This document shows positions 51,454-60,534 of a stretch of DNA of 64,000 nt, piece after piece. The stretch lies in NCBI GenBank assembly GCA_964437145.1, contig CAYTFW010000001.1, positions 48,746-112,745 of the forward strand. The letters run 5' to 3'. The stretch comes from JAFAZJ01 sp964437145 (lineage in GTDB: Bacteria; Pseudomonadota; Alphaproteobacteria; Reyranellales; Reyranellaceae). A program made the position numbers and the translations under genes. Positions within the stretch are counted from its first letter, which is position 1; the number at the start of each line of letters is the position of its first letter. The notes beneath the pieces are model-generated. The model worked only from the letters and a program-made list of their open reading frames with translations. It did no database searches and was not told where the DNA came from.

Positions 51454-54114
51454 TCACGCAGCGTCCTTGGTTGGTGTCTTGCGCGATTTCGGGGCGGCCT
51501 TCTTCTTGGCTTTGGCGGCCGGCTTGGCGACGACGGCCTCGACCGCCGCGGCGGCCTTCTCCTTCGCCGCCACCTTGCCACGCGCCGGCTTCTTGCCACC
51601 GCCGGCGGCAGCACGCGCGGCGAGCAACGGCAGTGCCTGCTCCAGGGTCACGCTCTCGGGCGCGAGGTCCTTGGACAAGGTGGCGTTGACCTTGCCGTGC
51701 TTCACGTAGGGGCCGTAGCGGCCGCTATAGACCTCGACCGGTTGCTGGTCGTCGGGGTGCTGGCCCAAGGTGCGCAGCGGCGTGACGGCGGCGCGGCCGC
51801 GACCGGGGCCCTTGGCCTCGGCGAGCAACGCGACGGCGCGGTTCATGCCGATGCTCAGCACGTCCTCGTCGCCGGGGATCGACTTGTAGGTCGAGCCGTG
51901 GCGCACATAGGGGCCGAAGCGGCCGATACCGGCGACGATCGGTTGTCCCGTATCAGGATGCGGGCCCAGCTCGCGCGGCAAAGCGAGGATCGCCAGCGCC
52001 TGCTCGAGCGTGACCTCGGCGGCGTTGTAGCCCTTGGGCAAGGAAGCACGCTTGGGCTTGTCCTTGCCCTCGGGCTCGCCGAGCTGGGCGTAGGCGCCGT
52101 AGGGGCCCTGGCGCACCGTGACCTGCTTGCCGGTACCAGGGTCGTCGCCCAGCACGCGCGGGCCGTCGAGCGCGCCCTCGTCGGCGTTGTCGTTGGCCAC
52201 CGCCAGCTTGCGCGTATAGCGGCACTCCGGATAGTTCGAGCAGCCGATGAAGGCGCCGAACTTGCCGAGCTTCAGATTGAGCCGGCCGGCGCTGCAGGCC
52301 GGGCATCCCCTGGGGTCCTTGCCGTCGGCGCGCTCCGGGAAGAAATGCGGGCCGAGCTCGAGGTCGAGCTGGTCGAGCACGTCCTTGACGCGCAGCTCCT
52401 TGGTACCGTCGACCGCGCCCTTGAACTCGCGCCAGAACTCGCGCAGCACGGCGCGCCAGTCGGCGCTGCCGCCAGAGATGTCGTCGAGCAGCTCTTCAAG
52501 GTGGGCGGTGAAGCCGTACTCGACGTAGCGCGTGAAGTAGCTCGACAGGAACGCCGTGACGATGCGGCCGCGATCCTCGGGTACGAAGCGCTTGCGGTCG
52601 ATCTTCACGTAGTTGCGCGCCTGCAGCACCTCGATGATCGAGGCGTAGGTCGAGGGCCGGCCGATGCCGAGCTCCTCGAGCTTCTTCACCAGGCTGGCCT
52701 CGGAGTAGCGCGGCGGCGGCTCGGTGAAATGCTGCTCGGCGATCACGTCCTTGCACTGGACGGCCTCGCCCTCGTTGACATCAGGCAGGCGCGCGCCGTT
52801 CTCGTCCTCTTCATCGTCGCGGCCTTCCTCGTAGAGCTTGAGGAAGCCGTCGAACTTCAGAACCGAGCCGGTGGCCCGCAGGCGCACGTTCTTGTCGCCC
52901 GATTCGAGATCGACGGTGACCTGGTCGAACACCGCGCTTTCCATCTGGCAGGCCACGGTGCGCTTCCAGATCAGCTCGTAGAGGCGCAGCTGGTCCTTGT
53001 CGAGATGGCGCGCCAGCTCGTCGGGCGTGCGGAACAGGTCGGTGGGGCGGATCGCCTCGTGCGCTTCCTGCGCGTTCTTGACCTTGCTGGTGTAGAAGCG
53101 CGGCTTCTCCGGCACGTACTCGTTGCCATACCGCGACTCGATCAAGCGGCGCGTCTGCGTGCGTGCCTCGGGCGCGAGGTCGACGCCGTCGGTGCGCATA
53201 TAGGTGATCAAGCCGACCGTCTCGCCGCCGATATCGACGCCTTCATAGAGGCGCTGGGCGATGCGCATGGTGTGCGCGGCGCCGAAGCCCAGCTTGCGCG
53301 AGGCCTCCATCTGCAGGGACGAGGTGATGAAGGGCGGCGGCGGGTTGCGCCGGACCTGCCGGCGGTCGACGCCGGATACCGTGAAAGCGCGGTGCTCGAT
53401 CTGCGCCTTAGCGGCCAGCGCCTGCGCCTCGGTCGGGATGTCGAACTTATCGAGCTTCTGGCCGTTGAGATGGGTGAGCCGCGCCTTGAACGACTGGCCG
53501 CGCGGCGTGTCGAACAGGGCGTCGATGGTCCAGTACTCGCGTGCCTTGAAGGCCTCGATCTCGGCCTCGCGCTCGCAGATCAGCCTGAGCGCGACGGACT
53601 GCACGCGCCCGGCCGAGCGGCTGCCCGGCAGCTTGCGCCACAGCACCGGCGAGAGCGTGAAGCCCACCAGATAGTCGAGCGCGCGGCGCGCCAGATAGGC
53701 GTCGACCAGCGGCTGGTCGATGTCGCGGGGATGGGCGATGGCTTCCTGCACCGCCTGCTTGGTGATGGCGTTGAAGGCGACGCGGCGCACGGCGACGCCG
53801 GCCAGCGCCTTCTTGTGCGCGAGGATGTCGCGCACGTGCCAGGAAATCGCCTCGCCCTCGCGGTCGGGGTCGGTCGCCAGATAGAGAGTCTTGGCGCCCT
53901 TCACGGCGTGGGCGATGTCGTTGACGCGCTTCTGCGACTGGGAATCGACCTCCCAGTCCATGGCGAAATCCTCGTCGGGACGCACCGAGCCATCCTTGGA
54001 CGGCAGGTCCCGGACATGGCCGAAGCTGGCCAGCACCGTGTAGCCGGGGCCAAGGTACTTACCGATGGTCTTCGCCTTGGCCGGCGACTCGACGACGACG
54101 ACGTTGTTGGCCAT
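51454..54114 (-). CDS. topA: DNA topoisomerase I
   Basis: This 886-residue type IA topoisomerase relaxes negative supercoils. The TOPRIM motif DPDREGE is at 82-88, and the active-site tyrosine is Y305 in GLITYMRTDG. A C-terminal zinc-ribbon region has CPACSAGRL...GCSNYPECRY, followed by repeated topoisomerase C-terminal domains and an Ala/Lys-rich tail. It is upstream of rnr on the same strand. Confidence 0.96.
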   Translation of the reverse strand: MANNVVVVESPAKAKTIGKYLGPGYTVLASFGHVRDLPSKDGSVRPDEDFAMDWEVDSQSQKRVNDIAHAVKGAKTLYLATDPDREGEAISWHVRDILAHKKALAGVAVRRVAFNAITKQAVQEAIAHPRDIDQPLVDAYLARRALDYLVGFTLSPVLWRKLPGSRSAGRVQSVALRLICEREAEIEAFKAREYWTIDALFDTPRGQSFKARLTHLNGQKLDKFDIPTEAQALAAKAQIEHRAFTVSGVDRRQVRRNPPPPFITSSLQMEASRKLGFGAAHTMRIAQRLYEGVDIGGETVGLITYMRTDGVDLAPEARTQTRRLIESRYGNEYVPEKPRFYTSKVKNAQEAHEAIRPTDLFRTPDELARHLDKDQLRLYELIWKRTVACQMESAVFDQVTVDLESGDKNVRLRATGSVLKFDGFLKLYEEGRDDEEDENGARLPDVNEGEAVQCKDVIAEQHFTEPPPRYSEASLVKKLEELGIGRPSTYASIIEVLQARNYVKIDRKRFVPEDRGRIVTAFLSSYFTRYVEYGFTAHLEELLDDISGGSADWRAVLREFWREFKGAVDGTKELRVKDVLDQLDLELGPHFFPERADGKDPRGCPACSAGRLNLKLGKFGAFIGCSNYPECRYTRKLAVANDNADEGALDGPRVLGDDPGTGKQVTVRQGPYGAYAQLGEPEGKDKPKRASLPKGYNAAEVTLEQALAILALPRELGPHPDTGQPIVAGIGRFGPYVRHGSTYKSIPGDEDVLSIGMNRAVALLAEAKGPGRGRAAVTPLRTLGQHPDDQQPVEVYSGRYGPYVKHGKVNATLSKDLAPESVTLEQALPLLAARAAAGGGKKPARGKVAAKEKAAAAVEAVVAKPAAKAKKKAAPKSRKTPTKDAA

Positions 54115-54179
54115 CCAACCCTCGCGCCAGGGGTAGCGCGGCTCCTGGGAATCCGGTTTTCCGGAGCGATTTCAGCGGC

Positions 54180-55364
54180 CTAGATCAGCGACACGCTGTT
54201 GCCCCGGTGCCGTTCGAGGCGTCCCGCGAGCTCCAGCTCGAGCAGCAGGCCGGCCAGTTCGGCGGCCGACACATGGCACCGGCGGACCACTTCGTCAACC
54301 GGGGTGGGGGCGGGACCGAGGCATGCGATGACCTGGTCACGCCATGGATGGTGGGGGCCTTCTTGTTTTCTATCAATAGGTTGTGGCTGTGTCTTCGCAG
54401 CAGCCACAGGGACGTGCTGACGCGGCGGCGCGGGCCTGTCGGGGACTGCCTGGAGATGGGCCAGCACGTCGGCACCGTCCTCGACCAGATGGGCGCCGTC
54501 GCGGATCAGGCGGTTGGTGCCGCGGGCGCGGGGATCGAGCGGCGAGCCGGGCACGGCGAAGACCTCGCGGCCCTGCTCGGCCGCCTGGCGCGCGGTGATC
54601 AGCGAGCCCGATTGCAGCGCGGCCTCGATCACCAGCACGCCAGCGCTCAAGCCGGAGACGATGCGGTTGCGCCGCGGGAAATGCCTCGATTGCGGCTGTG
54701 CCCCCAGCGGCGCCTCCGAGACGATGGCGCCGCCTACGGCGATGGCGCGATACAGGCCCTCGTTCTCCGGCGGATAGATAACGTCGACACCGCCGGCCAG
54801 CACCGCGACCGTGCCCGTCGTCAGTGCCGCCTGATGCGCCGCCGTGTCGATGCCGCGCGCCAGGCCGGAGGCGATGACCCGGCCGGCTTGACCCAGTTCT
54901 GCCGAGAACTTCGTCGCCATGCGTCGTCCATTGACCGAGGCGTTGCGCGCGCCGACCACCGCCACCATCGGTCGCGAGAGCAGCGCGACATCGCCGATCA
55001 CCGACAGGACGGGCGGCGCGTCGGCGATCGCGGCGAGGGATTCGGGATAGTCGTCGTCGCCGACGACAATGAAACGGCCGCCCAGCTCCGACAGCGCTTT
55101 GGCCTCCCCGAGGATCCGCGCCATCGACGGCGCGCGCGTATCCAGCCGGGCCGTGCGCGCCATATCAGGCAGGGCATCGAGCGCCGCTTCGGCCGAGCCG
55201 TAATGCCCCAGCATCTCGTGGAAGGTGACCGGCCCGACACGCGGCGTGCGTGCCAACATGACGCGCGCCAGGCGCTCGCCGACCAGAGACGGCGGCGAAG
55301 CCGGCGTCTGGAACATCATCTTCAGCAGTGGCAGGGGCGTCAGCGCGTTCATGGTCTGTACCAT
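54180..55364 (-). CDS. dprA: DNA processing protein DprA
   Basis: This 394-residue protein protects incoming ssDNA and loads RecA. It has an N-terminal SAM-like region, the Rossmann-fold GARNASVNG and GLARGIDTAAHQAALTTGTV, RRNRIVSGLSAGVLVIEAAL and a C-terminal winged helix (about 330-390). The ATG at 55364 has GGGGA upstream; an ATG at 55352 is an alternative. It lies 65 bp upstream of topA on the same strand. Confidence 0.93.
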   Translation of the reverse strand: MVQTMNALTPLPLLKMMFQTPASPPSLVGERLARVMLARTPRVGPVTFHEMLGHYGSAEAALDALPDMARTARLDTRAPSMARILGEAKALSELGGRFIVVGDDDYPESLAAIADAPPVLSVIGDVALLSRPMVAVVGARNASVNGRRMATKFSAELGQAGRVIASGLARGIDTAAHQAALTTGTVAVLAGGVDVIYPPENEGLYRAIAVGGAIVSEAPLGAQPQSRHFPRRNRIVSGLSAGVLVIEAALQSGSLITARQAAEQGREVFAVPGSPLDPRARGTNRLIRDGAHLVEDGADVLAHLQAVPDRPAPPRQHVPVAAAKTQPQPIDRKQEGPHHPWRDQVIACLGPAPTPVDEVVRRCHVSAAELAGLLLELELAGRLERHRGNSVSLI

Positions 55365-55402
55365 GAACGCGATTCCCCGTCCTGTAAATCAACCTGTAGT
55401 TG

Positions 55403-56353
55403 CTATCGCAGCTTGGGGTTCAGCGCGTCGCGCAGCCAGTCGCCCAGTAGATTGACCGCCAGCGACAAAATCACCAGCGCTGCGGCGGGGAACATCACGA
55501 TCCACCATTCGCCGGAGAACAGGAAGGCGTTGCCGATGCGGATCAAGGTGCCCAGCGAGGGTTGGGTCGGCGGCATGCCGACGCCAAGATACGACAGCGA
55601 CGCCTCGGCGATGATCGCCAGCGCCAGCTCGATGGTGGCGATCACCAGCACCGGACCCAGCGCGTTGGGCAGCACGTGGCTGAGCGCGATCTTGATCGGG
55701 CTGACGCCGATGATGCGCGCGGCGTTGACATAGTCCTTGTTCTTCTCGGCCAAGGTCGTGGCCCGCGTGACGCGGGCGAATTGCGGCCAGTAGGCGAAGC
55801 CGATCGACAGCACCAGCACCCAGATCGCCACCTGGTCGTGCGCGTCCTTGGGCAGAGCGGCGCGCGCCACGCCATCGAGCGTCAGCGCGGTGAGGATCGC
55901 CGGCACGGTGAGTTGGATATCAGCGATGCGCATCACCAGCGCGTCGAGCCAGCCACCCTTGAAGCCGGCGGCGAGGCCCAGCAGCACGCCGGTGGTCACC
56001 GACAGGCAGATCGCCGCCAGGCCGATCATCAGCGAGACGCGGCAGCCATACATGATGGCCGACAGCATATCGCGGCCCTGGTTGTCGGTGCCCAGCGGGA
56101 AGGCGGGCTTGCCGTCCGTCTGCCACATCGGCGGCGTGAAGGCATTCATCAGGCTGAGCGCCTTGGGATCGAAGGGATCGTGCGGCGCGATCCAGGGCGC
56201 GAACAGCGCGCCGAGAAAGAACACCAAGGTGACGGCGGCGGCGGCCATGGTCAGCCAGGAGCGCGTGAAGCTGTACCACAAATCCGATTCGAGGAACCGG
56301 TGCAGCGCGCCCTTGGGCAGGTCGGGGATGGTGAAGGCCATGGCGCCGATCAT
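55403..56353 (-). CDS. Dipeptide/oligopeptide ABC permease, DppC/OppC family
   Basis: This 316-residue inner-membrane permease has the DppC fold with FPLGTDNQGRDMLSAIMYGC, the EAA-loop motif ARIIGVSPIKIALSHVLPNA and LIRIGNAFLFSGEWWIVMFP. The start overlaps the MFS gene's stop by 4 nt. It is separated from the DppB-type permease at 63639, and no ATPase or binding protein is adjacent here. Confidence 0.92.
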   Translation of the reverse strand: MIGAMAFTIPDLPKGALHRFLESDLWYSFTRSWLTMAAAAVTLVFFLGALFAPWIAPHDPFDPKALSLMNAFTPPMWQTDGKPAFPLGTDNQGRDMLSAIMYGCRVSLMIGLAAICLSVTTGVLLGLAAGFKGGWLDALVMRIADIQLTVPAILTALTLDGVARAALPKDAHDQVAIWVLVLSIGFAYWPQFARVTRATTLAEKNKDYVNAARIIGVSPIKIALSHVLPNALGPVLVIATIELALAIIAEASLSYLGVGMPPTQPSLGTLIRIGNAFLFSGEWWIVMFPAAALVILSLAVNLLGDWLRDALNPKLR

Positions 56354-57561
56354 GCCGCCTGACGGCGCGCCGCGCCACGGCGCAGAAAGGCCAGCACCGC
56401 GCCGGCCGCCGCCAGCACGGCGGCGAGCGGGCCGAAGCCGCCGAAGCCCTGCGTCGCCATCATCCAGCCACCCAGCCCGGCGGCGCCGGCCCAGCCGACG
56501 CTGGCGCAGGTGCCGTTCAAGCCCATGACCGTGCCGCGCACGTCATTGGGCACATCGGCCAGCGCCGCCATGAAGGCCGGCCGGCCCAGCGCGTTGACGA
56601 AGACATAGACGAAGGCCATCGCCACGGTGGCGATCAGGCCGGGCTGCCAGGCGAACAGCGCCACGCCGGCGATGCCGGTGGCGATCAGGCTGAAGCCGAA
56701 GGTGCCCAGGCGATCGCGCACCCGGTCGGCGAGCTGCCCGCCCAGCGCCGTGCCGACGAGATTGCCGATCGCCATGATCAAGAGCGGCAGGCCCACCGCC
56801 GCCAGCTTCAGGTTGTAGGCCTGCTGCAGAAAGGTCGCGAAGTACACGACCACGAGGCCATGACAGATGCGCTCGGCGATGCCCATGGTCAGCAGCATCA
56901 CCACAGGGGTCGTCATCGCCTGGCGCAAGGAGATCCGGCCGCCGGTCCGCACCGCGCCCTTGGCCGGCCGCGTGGTGGTGAACCACAGGCTGATCGCGGC
57001 GAGAAAGGCCAGCGCGCCGACGCAGACATTGAAGCCACGCCAGCCGATGCTGGCACCGAGCCACGCCGCCGCCGGCACGCCGACCACGAGGGTCAAGGAC
57101 TGGCCGCTCATCACCCAGCCGAGCGCGCGGCCGCGCTGCTGGTCGGGCACCCGGCTCGACACCTCGGCGAAGACCGCGCCCATGAATACGCCGGAGCAGG
57201 CGCCGGCCATTGTCGCCCACACCGCCACCGACCAGAACTGGCCGGCCAGCGCCACGCCCAGCATGGCCAAGGTCAGCGCCAGCGTGCCGCCGATCAGGCA
57301 GGGCCGCCGACCCCAGCGATCCGAGGCGATCCCCGACAGGAACGAGGTGACACCCCAGGCGATCGACGTCGCGGTCACCAGATTGGCGACCAGGGGAATG
57401 CTGACGCTGAGATCGCGCGCCATGTCGATCAACAGCGGCGCGCGCGTCGTGCCGCTGGCGGTAGCGGCGAAGCCGCCGAGGCACGCCGCGCCGATCAGCG
57501 CCCAAGGCAGCGGCGCGTTCGCCAGTGACGATTCGGTGACGGCCGAGGAGGGGGATGACAT
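56350..57561 (-). CDS. Major facilitator superfamily transporter
   Basis: This 403-residue protein has about 12 hydrophobic helices. The MFS motif GIASDRWGRRPCLIGG follows helix 2 and GQLADRVRDRLGTFG marks the second half. The family includes drug and metabolite efflux carriers; the substrate is unknown. It overlaps dppC by 4 nt. The ATG at 57561 starts a clean N-terminus. Confidence 0.9.
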   Translation of the reverse strand: MSSPSSAVTESSLANAPLPWALIGAACLGGFAATASGTTRAPLLIDMARDLSVSIPLVANLVTATSIAWGVTSFLSGIASDRWGRRPCLIGGTLALTLAMLGVALAGQFWSVAVWATMAGACSGVFMGAVFAEVSSRVPDQQRGRALGWVMSGQSLTLVVGVPAAAWLGASIGWRGFNVCVGALAFLAAISLWFTTTRPAKGAVRTGGRISLRQAMTTPVVMLLTMGIAERICHGLVVVYFATFLQQAYNLKLAAVGLPLLIMAIGNLVGTALGGQLADRVRDRLGTFGFSLIATGIAGVALFAWQPGLIATVAMAFVYVFVNALGRPAFMAALADVPNDVRGTVMGLNGTCASVGWAGAAGLGGWMMATQGFGGFGPLAAVLAAAGAVLAFLRRGAARRQAA

Positions 57562-57704
57562 GGCCGCCGCGTTGTAGCGTCTCGTGCACGCCAGGGCGAC
57601 AAGCATCGTCGCGCGGCGGCTATTCGCCGACGTGGCGGCGGGGCGAGCGTTTCGCGTCGTCTCGGAGTGTTGTAGGACGATTGGTGACGAACCCGGAGGG
57701 CGCC

Positions 57705-58805
57705 ATGGACGAGAACTGGGTCGACGTCGGCGCGGCCGAAGAACTGTCGGCGACGTCGCTGCAGCGCTGCCGCGCCGGGCGCATCGACGTCGCGGTGTCC
57801 TGCGTCGATGGCCGATTCGGCGCCGTCCACAATGCCTGCAACCATGTCGGCGGACCGTTGGGCGAGGGCAGGCTCGACGGCGACTACGTCGTGTGCCCGT
57901 GGCACCAATGGAAGTTCCACCGAATCACCGGGCTGGGCGAGCCGGGCTACGAGGCCGATCGCGTGCCGGCGTTCGCGGTCAAGGTCGAGGGCGGGCGTGT
58001 GCTGGTCGACGTCGCCTCGGCGACGCCGCGCCAGCGCGGCGCGCATCCGCCGCATCCGCTCGCCCGCCCGCCGCGCCGCGCCGAAGGGCCGGTCCGCGTC
58101 GCCGGCATCTCGACGACGGCGATGAATCGCAAGGCGCCGCGCTACTCCGGTTCCGACGATCTGCTGACGTCGGCGCTCGCGGCCGCGGCGCGCGACGGCT
58201 GCGAGACCCGGCTGATCGCGCTGGACGAATTGCGCTTCCACCCCTGCGAGGGCTACTACTCCAAGGCGGCGCGCGCCTGCACCTGGCCGTGCTCGATCAC
58301 GCAGATGCGCGCCGATGACGAGCTGACCGCCGTCTACGAGGCGCTGGTCCATTGGGCCGACGTCGTGCTGCTGGCGACGCCGATCCGCTGGGGACAGGCG
58401 AGCGCGCTCTACTTCAAGATGGCCGAGCGGCTGAACTGCATCCAGAACCAGATCACCACCCACAACCGCGTGCTGATCCGCAACAAGGTCGCGGGCTTCA
58501 TCATCGTCGGCGGCCAGGACAACGTGCAGGGCGTCGCCGGCCAGATGCTGGGCTTCTTCGCCGAGCTCGGCTTCCAGTTCCCGCCCTTTCCTTATGTCGC
58601 TCACAGCCGCGGCTGGTCGGCCGAGGACATGGAGCGCAACATCGCGGCGGTGCGCGATACCCCGGAACTCCACGAGGGCGCCGCCGACCTGGCGCGCCGC
58701 GCCATCGATCTGGCGCGCCGGCTGCTGTCGACCGAGCCGGTCGAGTCCATCACCCGAGGCGGCCGCAAGGCGCACGGCCCGCGGCGCGGCGCCAGCGAAG
58801 CCTAG
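57705..58805 (+). CDS. Rieske [2Fe-2S] - flavodoxin-like NAD(P)H-dependent FMN reductase fusion
   Basis: This 366-residue protein has an N-terminal Rieske ferredoxin domain (about 1-105) with C45-x-H47 (ACNHVGG) and C64-x2-H67 (VCPWHQWKFH). A C-terminal FMN-reductase-like domain (about 125-320) has ALVHWADVVLLATPIRWGQA and NKVAGFIIVGGQDNVQG. A cysteine pair lies in ARACTWPCSIT. It should shuttle electrons from NAD(P)H via FMN to the iron-sulfur centre. The acceptor is unknown. GGAGGG lies before the ATG at 57705. Confidence 0.87.
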   Translation: MDENWVDVGAAEELSATSLQRCRAGRIDVAVSCVDGRFGAVHNACNHVGGPLGEGRLDGDYVVCPWHQWKFHRITGLGEPGYEADRVPAFAVKVEGGRVLVDVASATPRQRGAHPPHPLARPPRRAEGPVRVAGISTTAMNRKAPRYSGSDDLLTSALAAAARDGCETRLIALDELRFHPCEGYYSKAARACTWPCSITQMRADDELTAVYEALVHWADVVLLATPIRWGQASALYFKMAERLNCIQNQITTHNRVLIRNKVAGFIIVGGQDNVQGVAGQMLGFFAELGFQFPPFPYVAHSRGWSAEDMERNIAAVRDTPELHEGAADLARRAIDLARRLLSTEPVESITRGGRKAHGPRRGASEA

Positions 58806-58830
58806 AGCGGAATCCGCTCAGCTTGGATTC

Positions 58831-58901
58831 TCTGTCATTCCGAGCGCAGCGAGGAATCTTTCGGCAACGGAAAGATTCCTCGCTGCGCTCGGAATGACAG
58901 A
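58831..58901. repeat. Type A palindromic repeat R6
   Basis: TCTGTCATTCCGAGCGCAGC... and its inverse form a perfect stem of about 31 bp with a 9-nt loop. It lies between convergent genes. Confidence 0.92.
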
Positions 58902-58948
58902 TCGATTCGGTTTGCACGGATCACGCTCTAGGCGACGGGCCGCGCGCT

Positions 58949-59923
58949 CTAGTACGCGCCGCGCTCGAATTCGCGGATCGGCCGCTTGCCGGGTGGCGCG
59001 ATCACCGCGCCCTTGCCGTCGGGCAGTGGGCCGACGTTGTCTTCGGCCGTGTAGGCGCCGCTGACGCCCAGCACTTGATCGCCGGCGACGGTGACGCGCT
59101 CCATGGTGCGGCGGCTGGGGTAGTAATCGTGCACGGCGTAATGCTGCACCGCGCGGTTGTCCCACATCACCACGGTGTTGGGCCGCCAGCTCACGCGCAT
59201 CTGGTACTCGGGGATCGCGGCGCGGCTGTAGAGGAACTTCAGCATCATGTCGCTCTCGTCCTCGCGCAGGCCTCTGAGCTTGACGCAGAACTGGGCGCTG
59301 ACGTTGAGGATGCGACGGCCCGAGATCGGATGCACGCGCACCACGGGGTGCCATTGCGGCGGCCACTTGGCCTCGATCTCGCGCAGCTTCTTCTGATGCG
59401 CCTCCGACGAGGTGAACAGCGGCCGCCACGGCTTGAAGTCGTGCAGCGCCTCCATGCCATGGATGTAGCGCTTCATCGGCTCGCTGAGGCCCGCATAGGC
59501 CGACGTCATGCTCGAGAACAGCGTGTCGCCGCCGATCTCGGGCGAGACCTTGGCGCGCAGGATGGTGCCCAGAGGCGGCGCGGCGCGGAACGTCTCGTCG
59601 GCGTGCCACTGGTCGGTGAGATGCGGCGGGTTATCCTTGTGGTTGTCGAGCACGATAACTTCGCGCTTGTCGTCGAGGTTGGGCGAGAAGGGATGGATCG
59701 ACAGATCGCCGAAGCGGCGGCCGAAATCCATCTGCTGGTCGATGGTGATGTCCTGGTCGCGCAACACGATCACCTCGTGGCGCACCAGCGCGTCGTGGAT
59801 CACCGCGAACTCGGCGTCGCTCAGCGTGCCGAGATTCACGCCGGAGATCTCCGCGCCGATATTGCCGCCCAGACGCCGCACCTTCACATGCGGCGCAGCG
59901 TCGGGCCTGATGGTACCGTCCAT
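58949..59923 (-). CDS. TauD/TfdA-family Fe(II)/2-oxoglutarate dioxygenase
   Basis: This 324-residue enzyme has the iron-binding H107-x-D109 in DQWHADETF, with the distal His in the VVMWDNRAVQHYAVHDYYPS region and the 2-oxoglutarate arginine in RRTMERVTV. Relatives act on taurine, sulfonates, 2,4-D or carnitine-like substrates; the true one is unknown. GGAGG lies before the ATG at 59923. Confidence 0.92.
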   Translation of the reverse strand: MDGTIRPDAAPHVKVRRLGGNIGAEISGVNLGTLSDAEFAVIHDALVRHEVIVLRDQDITIDQQMDFGRRFGDLSIHPFSPNLDDKREVIVLDNHKDNPPHLTDQWHADETFRAAPPLGTILRAKVSPEIGGDTLFSSMTSAYAGLSEPMKRYIHGMEALHDFKPWRPLFTSSEAHQKKLREIEAKWPPQWHPVVRVHPISGRRILNVSAQFCVKLRGLREDESDMMLKFLYSRAAIPEYQMRVSWRPNTVVMWDNRAVQHYAVHDYYPSRRTMERVTVAGDQVLGVSGAYTAEDNVGPLPDGKGAVIAPPGKRPIREFERGAY

Positions 59924-60002
59924 GTTTCCCTCCAGAAGCCGTCTTTGCCGGCGAATCTCAACCCGGCACAGGCCTCTGTCACGGGAAATCAGCCCAGGGA
60001 CA

Positions 60003-60449
60003 TCAGCCCTGAGGCGGCTTCCAGCCGGGCGACGGGATGACATTGACCATCCACGGGATGCCGAACTTGTCGACCAACGAGCCAAAGCCGGGGGACCAGA
60101 AGGTTTCGCCGAACGGCATGATCTTGGTTCCGCCTTCCGACAATTGCTCGAACCAGCGCTGGCCCTCCGCCTTGTCCTGGGTGTGCAGGGTGACGTCGAA
60201 GCCGTTCTTGGGCTTGTCGATGTTGCGGGCCCAGGCGACGTCCATGTCGGCGCCCATCAGGGCCTGGTCGCCGACATCGAGCCAGCAATGCATCAGCCAG
60301 GTCTTGTACTTCTCGTCGGTGATCGGCATGCCGGGCGGCGCGTCGCCGTAGGGCATGGCCGCTGTGATCTTGCCACCCAGAACCTTGGCGTAGAACTCGA
60401 ACGCCGCGCGACACTGGCCCTGGAAACTCAAGCTGGTCACGATCTTCAT
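60003..60449 (-). CDS. VOC-superfamily (PhnB/glyoxalase-like) protein
   Basis: This 148-residue protein resembles PhnB and 3-demethylubiquinone-like VOC proteins: QGQCRAAFEFYAKVLGGKIT, MPYGDAPPGMPITDEKYKTW and PFGETFWSPGFGSLVDKFGI. The ATG at 60449 has AGGAGG 5 nt upstream, preferred to a TTG three bases earlier. The exact function is unknown. Confidence 0.87.
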   Translation of the reverse strand: MKIVTSLSFQGQCRAAFEFYAKVLGGKITAAMPYGDAPPGMPITDEKYKTWLMHCWLDVGDQALMGADMDVAWARNIDKPKNGFDVTLHTQDKAEGQRWFEQLSEGGTKIMPFGETFWSPGFGSLVDKFGIPWMVNVIPSPGWKPPQG

Positions 60450-60534
60450 CAACGCCTCCTATGTCCGCGTTGATATCAACCGGATTGCCCAGCCTTTGTC
60501 AACCGTTTGGTTAAATACGGATGCGTCACCCCTG

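Noticed and set aside
50977..54183. Plus-strand open frame of more than 1000 codons antisense to topA and rnr
   Set aside because: The opposite strand encodes clear topoisomerase I and RNase R; the frame has no recognisable domain.
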